DNA of 64,000 bases from Superficieibacter sp. HKU1 (GTDB lineage Bacteria > Pseudomonadota > Gammaproteobacteria > Enterobacterales > Enterobacteriaceae): NCBI RefSeq assembly GCF_029319185.1, contig NZ_CP119754.1:2976001-3040000 (forward strand), given 5' to 3'. The position numbers were made by a program, and so were the translations under genes. This document shows positions 58,747 to 64,000 of the stretch, piece by piece (positions within the stretch are counted from its first letter, which is position 1; each line of letters opens with the position of its first letter). Under the pieces are notes generated by a model that was not told where the DNA came from, did no database searches, and worked only from the letters and a program-made list of their open reading frames with translations.

Positions 58747-60507
58747 ATGGTGACTCATCGTCAGCGCTACCGTGAAAAAGTCTCCCAGATGGTTAGCTGG
58801 GGGCACTGGTTTGCCCTGTTCAACATTTTGTTGGCAACGGCGATCGGTAGCCGCTATCTTTTTGTCGCCGACTGGCCGACAACACTGCCGGGACGCGTTT
58901 ATTCGTACCTGAGTATCGTTGGGCATTTCAGCTTCCTGGTGTTCGCCACCTATCTGCTGATCCTGTTCCCGCTCACCTTTTTTGTGATGTCGCAGCGGCT
59001 GATGCGGTTTATTTCCGCCATTCTTGCCACTTGCGGAATGACGCTTCTGCTGATTGATAGCGAAGTGTTTACCCGCTTCCACCTGCACCTTAACCGCATC
59101 GTCTGGGAACTGGTGTTTAATCCCGATCAAAATGAAACCGCGCGCGACTGGCAATTAATGTTTATCAGCGTGCCGGTCATTTTGCTTATCGAGATGCTGT
59201 TTGCTACCTGGAGCTGGCAGAAGTTGCGCAGCCTGACGCGCCGTCGTCGCTACGCAAGGCCAGTGGTAGCGCTGTTCTTTATCGCCTTTATTGCCTCGCA
59301 CAGCATCTATATCTGGGCCGATGCCAATTTCTATCGCCCGATTACCATGCAGCGCGCCAACCTGCCGCTCTCCTATCCGATGACCGCTCGCCGGTTCCTC
59401 GAAAAACATGGCCTGCTGGACGCGCAGGATTACCAGCGCCGGCTGATTGAGCAAGGCGATCCGGAGGCGGTCTCCGTTCAGTATCCGCTAAGCGATCTGC
59501 ACTACCGCGATATGGGAACCGGCCAGAACGTGCTGCTGATCACCGTTGATGGCCTGAACTATTCCCGTTATGAACAACAGATGCCGGGGCTGGCCAGCTT
59601 TGCCCGGCAGAATATCAACTTTACCCAGCATATGAGTTCGGGTAACAGCACCGACAACGGCATTTTCGGTCTCTTTTACGGTATTTCACCGGGCTATATG
59701 GATGGCGTGCTGTCGTCGCGCATTCCCGCCGCGCTGGTGACGGCGCTGAATCAGCAGGGCTATCAACTGGGGCTGTTCTCCTCCGACGGCTTTAGCAGCC
59801 CGCTTTATCGTCAGGCGCTGCTCTCTGATTTCTCTCTGCCGCCTGCCCGGACGCAGTCCGATGCGCAAACGGCGAACCAGTGGATTAACTGGCTCGATCG
59901 CTACGCGCAGGAAGATAACCGCTGGTTCTCGTGGATAGCCCTTAATGGCACCAACGTCGATGAGAGCAATCAGCAAGCCTTTACCCGTCGTTACACGCGT
60001 GCGGCGGCGGATGTTGACGCACAGATTTCCCGCGTGCTGGATGCGCTAAAAGCCTCCGGCAAGCTGGACAACACGGTAGTGATTATCACCGCAGGTCGCG
60101 GCGTTCCGCTGGATAAACAGCGCGAGGAATTTGACTGGTCTCGCGCCCGGCTTCAGGTGCCGCTGGTTATTCACTGGCCGGGAACGCCTGCGCAGCGCAT
60201 CAACAGCCTCACCGATCATAAAGACGTGATGGCGACCCTGATGCAGCGGCTGCTGCGGGTAACAACGCCTGCCAATGAATATTCTCAGGGCCAGGACCTG
60301 TTCAGCGTTACCCGTCGCTATAACTGGGTGACGGCGGCCAGCGGCAATACGCTGGCTATCACCACGCCGCAGGAAACCGTGGTGCTGGGGCATAACGGTG
60401 ATTACAAAACCTGGAATGCCCACGGCGACAAAATACGCGATCGCAAACCGCAGATGAGTTTACTGCTCCAGGTTCTGACGGATGAAAAACGCTTTGTCGC
60501 TAACTGA
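58747..60507 (+). CDS. yejM: YejM (PbgA/LapC), sensor of lipopolysaccharide for LpxC control
   Basis: This 586-residue inner-membrane protein has five transmembrane helices in the first 190 residues, then a periplasmic sulfatase-like domain (LLITVDGLNYSRYEQQMPGL; MSSGNSTDNGIFGLFYG; VVIITAGRGVPLD). It is the length of E. coli YejM. It senses periplasmic LPS and restrains LapB/FtsH degradation of LpxC, and it is essential in E. coli through its membrane domain. The hydrolase site is thought non-essential. Confidence 0.96.
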   Translation: MVTHRQRYREKVSQMVSWGHWFALFNILLATAIGSRYLFVADWPTTLPGRVYSYLSIVGHFSFLVFATYLLILFPLTFFVMSQRLMRFISAILATCGMTLLLIDSEVFTRFHLHLNRIVWELVFNPDQNETARDWQLMFISVPVILLIEMLFATWSWQKLRSLTRRRRYARPVVALFFIAFIASHSIYIWADANFYRPITMQRANLPLSYPMTARRFLEKHGLLDAQDYQRRLIEQGDPEAVSVQYPLSDLHYRDMGTGQNVLLITVDGLNYSRYEQQMPGLASFARQNINFTQHMSSGNSTDNGIFGLFYGISPGYMDGVLSSRIPAALVTALNQQGYQLGLFSSDGFSSPLYRQALLSDFSLPPARTQSDAQTANQWINWLDRYAQEDNRWFSWIALNGTNVDESNQQAFTRRYTRAAADVDAQISRVLDALKASGKLDNTVVIITAGRGVPLDKQREEFDWSRARLQVPLVIHWPGTPAQRINSLTDHKDVMATLMQRLLRVTTPANEYSQGQDLFSVTRRYNWVTAASGNTLAITTPQETVVLGHNGDYKTWNAHGDKIRDRKPQMSLLLQVLTDEKRFVAN

Positions 60508-60583
60508 TTGATTAATTATAAATCAGTCAGCAAATCGGCAGCTTGCAATCGCTGAAGAAAGCGGTACTATTAGGCCCACAAAT

Positions 60584-60660
60584 CGGCACGTAGCGCAGCC
60601 TGGTAGCGCACCGTCATGGGGTGTCGGGGGTCGGAGGTTCAAATCCTCTCGTGCCGACCA
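60584..60660 (+). tRNA. proL: tRNA-Pro (anticodon GGG)
   Basis: A 77-base cloverleaf with encoded CCA: the acceptor stem CGGCACG pairs with CGTGCCG, the D-arm is GCGC/GCGC, the T-arm is GGAGG-TTCAAAT-CCTC, and the anticodon GGG is at 60618-60620 within loop ATGGGGT. It matches E. coli proL and has the same neighbour, yejM. It reads CCC/CCU proline codons. Confidence 0.97.
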
Positions 60661-60671
60661 AAAAATCCCTT

Positions 60672-60701
60672 AAAAAAACCAACCGCAAGGTTGGTTTTTT
60701 T
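60672..60701 (+). terminator. Intrinsic terminator of proL
   Basis: ACCAACC and GGTTGGT pair around a GCAA tetraloop, flanked by seven A on the left and seven T on the right. This strong, symmetric structure begins 12 bases after the tRNA CCA end. Confidence 0.92.
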
Positions 60702-60946
60702 ATGCCTGCCTGTCTCTTACCTCAGCACACCTTTATCTCCACCGCGTCTCGTCTTCACGCCCTCGCCGTTGTGCAAATAAATAGCCCCGTCAAATGAATC
60801 ACTTAATGTACGCCGTATTTTGTTACCGGTATCACATTAAGCATTTTACATAACTGTAATACCAAATATCACAATTGTTTAACCTTTCTGTTCGCCCACA
60901 CTATAGGCTGCTTTCAGGTAAGTTTGATTTCAACCAGGCAGGCGAC
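60702..60946 (+). promoter_or_regulatory. Promoter region of the GPH/GH31 sugar locus
   Basis: These 245 bases separate the tRNA terminator from the symporter. A weak candidate promoter is TTAACC (60879-60884), a 17-base spacer and TATAGG (60902-60907). Upstream, TCACA at 60869-60873 forms only a CRP half-site. A sugar-specific regulator is likely, but none could be assigned. Confidence 0.35.
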
Positions 60947-62293
60947 ATGACGACTACAAAGGTTACCCGTAAAGAAAAAATCAGCTATGGACTGGGGGAT
61001 ATGGCCAGCCATATCGGTCTCGACAACGTCATTATCTTTTTAACGTTCTATTACACCGACGTTGTTGGCCTGCCTGCAGCGTTTGTCGGCACCATGTTTT
61101 TACTTGCCCGTACCGCAGACGCCATTATTGACCCGGCGATGGGCTATATGGCGGACAGAACGCGCTCGCGCTGGGGCAAGTTTCGCCCCTGGATGCTATG
61201 GCTGGCGCTGCCTTTCGGCGCAAGCTGTCTGTTAACTTATGCTGTTCCTGAGTCGCTGGATATGACGGGAAAAATGATCTTTGCCAGCGTCAGCTATACC
61301 TTCATGATGTTGATGTATACCGCTATCAATATTCCCTACTGCTCGATGGGCGCGGTCATCACTCCGGATAACGATGAGCGTATCGCTTTACAATCCTGGC
61401 GTTTCTTCCTTGCCACCCTTGGCGGCGCGCTGTCGACATTCTTTATGATGCCGCTGGCGGAATACCTTGGCGGTGCCGATAAACTGGCGGGATATCGCTG
61501 GGCAATGGCCATTATGGCAGGCGTGGCGGTTATCATGTTCTGGGTGTGCTTCGCCAACACCCGGGAACGGATCAAAGCCCCGGCGACGCATAACAATTAT
61601 CTGAGTGAGCTGCGTGATTTATTGCGCAACGATCAGTGGCGCGTGGTGGCGGTGCTGGTATTAACCAATATTGGTTTCGGCGTCATCCGCCTGGGCGCGA
61701 TGATGTATTTCGTGACCTATTATCTGGGTAACGCCGCGTATTTTATGTGGATGCTGGCCGCGCATATCCTGGGTAAAGCAGCGGGTAGCGTGCTGGCTAA
61801 GCGTCTGACCCGCAACGCTAATAAGGTCAGAATGTTTGGCTACTGCTCCGTGCTGGCGGGCGTACTCAGCATCGGTCTGTTCTTTGCCCCTAAATCCGTC
61901 ATCCTGCTGGTACCGATGACCTTCATTGTTTCTACTCTTTATCAGGCTACCACCACTCTGATGTGGGTAATGATGGCAGACGTCGCGGATTACGGGGAAT
62001 GGCGTCAGGGTAAGCGCATGGATGGCATCATCTTTTCTACTTTTCTTGCCGTACTCAAGCTTGGTATGGCGCTCAGCGGCGCAATTGTTGGCTGGACTCT
62101 GGGCTTTAGCGGATACGTTGCCAATGCCCCGGAACAGGCGCCGCTGGCGATGTACTGTATTGTCGCACTGTTCACCGTGGTTCCGGGACTGCTGTCGCTT
62201 GCCGCCTTTGTGACGCTGCGCTGGTACCGACTTGATGATCACACCATGCAGGAGATCAACCTCTCTAAAGTTCAATCAATTGTTAAAGGATAA
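60947..62293 (+). CDS. GPH-family glycoside/pentoside symporter (YicJ/MelB-like)
   Basis: This 448-residue membrane protein has 12 hydrophobic segments and belongs to the glycoside-pentoside-hexuronide:cation symporters. The N-terminus KISYGLGDMASHIGLDNVIIF, the loop DPAMGYMADRTRSRWGKFRPW and MADVADYGEWRQGKRMDGIIFS are hallmark segments. The start at 60947 (MTTTKVTRKEK) is chosen by homology; the frame is open 24 codons upstream. Eight bases link it to a GH31 glycosidase, so it probably imports an alpha-xyloside or alpha-glucoside. E. coli has yejO-narP at this place. Confidence 0.9.
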   Translation: MTTTKVTRKEKISYGLGDMASHIGLDNVIIFLTFYYTDVVGLPAAFVGTMFLLARTADAIIDPAMGYMADRTRSRWGKFRPWMLWLALPFGASCLLTYAVPESLDMTGKMIFASVSYTFMMLMYTAINIPYCSMGAVITPDNDERIALQSWRFFLATLGGALSTFFMMPLAEYLGGADKLAGYRWAMAIMAGVAVIMFWVCFANTRERIKAPATHNNYLSELRDLLRNDQWRVVAVLVLTNIGFGVIRLGAMMYFVTYYLGNAAYFMWMLAAHILGKAAGSVLAKRLTRNANKVRMFGYCSVLAGVLSIGLFFAPKSVILLVPMTFIVSTLYQATTTLMWVMMADVADYGEWRQGKRMDGIIFSTFLAVLKLGMALSGAIVGWTLGFSGYVANAPEQAPLAMYCIVALFTVVPGLLSLAAFVTLRWYRLDDHTMQEINLSKVQSIVKG

Positions 62294-62300
62294 TGAAGCC

Positions 62301-64000
62301 ATGAGCGAATTACTTCAGCGAGATGGGGCGATAGAATGGCGCTTCGAACGACACATTCTGCGCATTGAGCCGTGGGGAGAACATAGCCTGCGCGTGCGGG
62401 CAACCTGCGCCCCCGGCTTCAGCGATGCGGCGCATGCCCTGCTTCCTCCGGAGGTATACCAGGGGAAGATTCAGCAGGATGCAGAAACCCTGACGCTGAC
62501 GAATGGCAATATCTGCGCGGTACTAAATTTGAAAGGCCAACTGGCGTTTTACAACCAGCGTGGTGAACTTCTGCTGGAGGAAATGTGGCGTCAGCGTTCC
62601 ACCGTAGGTATTGGTGCAAGTGAAAAAAGTCAGGATAAGTATGTCAGCGCGCTTAAACTGGATGGCCGGGAATTTAAGCCTCTCCCTGGAGGAAAATACC
62701 AGCTTACGGTACGTTTTGAAGCCCGCGATGGCGAACGCCTGTACGGGATGGGGCAATATCAACAGCCCTGGCTGGATCTCAAGGGATGCTCGCTGGAACT
62801 GGCCCAGCGTAATTCTCAGGCCAGTGTGCCCTTCCTCCAGTCGAATCTCGGGTACGGCATGCTGTGGAACAACCCGGCAATCGGTGAGGCGGTTTTCGCT
62901 AAAAACCACACTCACTGGACAGCGCGCGTTACCGGGGAGATGGATTACTGGATCACCGCAGGGGATAACGTCGCGCAGATCACCCGACAATATGCCCGCG
63001 CAACGGGTACGCCGCCCCATGCCCCCGACTTTATAAGCGGCCTGTGGCAGTGCAAACTGCGCTATCGTAATCAGCAGGAAGTGCTGGATGTGGCCCGCGA
63101 ATACCGACGCCGTAATCTGCCGCTGTCGGTGATAGTGATCGATTTTTTCCACTGGCCGAATCAGGGGACCTGGTGCTTTGATCCGGTTGACTGGCCCGAT
63201 CCCAAAGCGATGGTAGAGGAGCTCGAGTCGCTGGGTATTAAAGTGATGGTCTCCGTCTGGCCCACGGTGGAAGCCCGTAGCCCTCTGTTTCCCCCTATGA
63301 AAGCCAAAGGCTGGCTGGTGACCAGCGATCGCGGCGTACAGGTCAATCTTGACTTTATGGGTAACACTACCTTCTTTGATGCTACCCATCCGCAGGCGCG
63401 CCAGTTTGTCTGGGAGACCGTGAAAAAGAACTATTATGACCTCGGCATTAAACTGTTCTGGCTGGATGAGGCAGAGCCGGAATACCGGGCTTACGACTTT
63501 GATAACTATCGCTATCATGCCGGCCCCGTACTGGAAGTGGGTAATCGTTATCCGCGTGATTTTGCCCAGGGATTTTATGACGGCTTGAGAGAGGCAGGCG
63601 AAAGCGGGATCGTTAATCTGGTGCGCTGTAGCTGGGCAGGCAGCCAGCGCTACGGAGTACTGGCATGGTCTGGCGATGTTCACTCCTCCTTCCATGCTTT
63701 CCGTAACCAGCTGGCTGCCGGACTAAATATGGGGCTGGCGGGTATTCCATGGTGGACAACGGATATCGGCGGTTTTCAGGGCGGGAATATTCACGATGCG
63801 GCGTTCCATGAACTATTGATCCGCTGGTTCCAGTGGGCGGTATTCTGCCCCGTGCTTCGGATGCACGGCTATCGCGAACCGCGCGTTCAGCCGCCGGAAA
63901 GCTACCGCAACGGTATCCCGCAGTGCGACAGCGGTTCGCCGAATGAGCTATGGAGTTACGGCGAGGAAAACTTCGCCATTATGCAGCACTGGCTCGGCGT
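62301..64000 (+). CDS. GH31 glycoside hydrolase, alpha-xylosidase/alpha-glucosidase type (cut by window edge)
   Basis: 566 codons are in the window and the frame is still open at 64000. There is no signal peptide, so it should be cytoplasmic. An N-terminal beta-sandwich (1 to about 230) is followed by the GH31 TIM-barrel. The nucleophile is Asp389 in FWLDEAEPEY and the acid/base candidate is Asp459 in WSGDVHSSF. LWQCKLRYRNQQEVLDVA and WWTTDIGGF are further family landmarks. It resembles the WLDxxEPE class of alpha-xylosidases rather than E. coli YicI, which has FKTDFGE. It is translated just after the GPH symporter; together they form an uptake-and-hydrolysis pair. The exact glycoside is unknown. 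Confidence 0.9.
   Translation, partial: MSELLQRDGAIEWRFERHILRIEPWGEHSLRVRATCAPGFSDAAHALLPPEVYQGKIQQDAETLTLTNGNICAVLNLKGQLAFYNQRGELLLEEMWRQRSTVGIGASEKSQDKYVSALKLDGREFKPLPGGKYQLTVRFEARDGERLYGMGQYQQPWLDLKGCSLELAQRNSQASVPFLQSNLGYGMLWNNPAIGEAVFAKNHTHWTARVTGEMDYWITAGDNVAQITRQYARATGTPPHAPDFISGLWQCKLRYRNQQEVLDVAREYRRRNLPLSVIVIDFFHWPNQGTWCFDPVDWPDPKAMVEELESLGIKVMVSVWPTVEARSPLFPPMKAKGWLVTSDRGVQVNLDFMGNTTFFDATHPQARQFVWETVKKNYYDLGIKLFWLDEAEPEYRAYDFDNYRYHAGPVLEVGNRYPRDFAQGFYDGLREAGESGIVNLVRCSWAGSQRYGVLAWSGDVHSSFHAFRNQLAAGLNMGLAGIPWWTTDIGGFQGGNIHDAAFHELLIRWFQWAVFCPVLRMHGYREPRVQPPESYRNGIPQCDSGSPNELWSYGEENFAIMQHWLG

Noticed and set aside
60584..60660. proL as attachment site of an integrated element
   Set aside because: No integrase and no repeated tRNA 3' end were seen in the 3.3 kb to its right; it cannot be supported from this window.
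62523..63695. 390-codon minus-strand frame opposite the GH31 gene
   Set aside because: The plus strand carries clear GH31 motifs over the same span; the minus-strand product resembles nothing and is a shadow frame.

Overview
The window is ordinary chromosome of an enterobacterium (order Enterobacterales, family Enterobacteriaceae). Almost every gene is recognisable as the counterpart of an E. coli K-12 gene, and the order follows E. coli minutes 47.7 to 49 from yehX to proL. Protein similarity is high, but the gene content differs from E. coli: yeiS-preTA, cirA and the psu/nupX/rihB block are missing, and a uxuA gene, a GNAT acetyltransferase, an extra MFS transporter, a HipA/HipB-like pair and a GH31/GPH sugar locus are present. 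This fits an Enterobacter/Citrobacter-like genus; the species cannot be fixed from this sequence alone.

Layout. 1-2478: osmoprotectant ABC importer (yehX partial, yehY, osmF). 2629-12434: bglX, dld, an acetyltransferase, pbpG, yohC, yohD, yohF and an intact mdtQ. 12662-16866: small membrane protein yohP, dusC, yohJK, cdd, sanA. 16986-18784: a two-gene HipA-kinase/HTH module, AT-richer than its surroundings, placed exactly where E. coli has yeiS-preTA. 18830-25831: the mgl galactose importer, its regulator galS, yeiB and folE, with matching CRP plus GalR/GalS promoter architecture in front of mglB and galS. 25948-32778: MFS transporter, yeiG, lysP, yeiE, yeiH, nfo. 33025-38605: fructose PTS operon fruBKA with two Cra operators, setB, yeiW. 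38755-43350: efpL, then divergent uxuA and yeiQ (hexuronate catabolism), yeiR. 43396-52763: lpxT, mepS, pdeN, the yejABEF peptide importer and yejG. 53073-60507: bcr, rsuA, radD, rplY, ndpA, yejL, yejM. 60584-60660: tRNA-Pro(GGG). 60947-64000: GPH-family sugar symporter and a GH31 glycosidase running off the right edge.

Functionally the window is rich in carbohydrate uptake and use (bglX, mgl, fru, setB, uxuA/yeiQ, GPH/GH31), in envelope maintenance (pbpG, mepS, lpxT, yejM, sanA) and in translation or RNA modification (dusC, efpL, rsuA, rplY, tRNA-Pro). No insertion sequence, integrase, prophage or CRISPR array was seen. The least ordinary element is the toxin-first HipA/HipB-like module at 16.9-18.8 kb. 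Secondary points are the crossed terminators between nfo and fruA, several possible small ORFs in long leaders, and the sugar locus behind proL.
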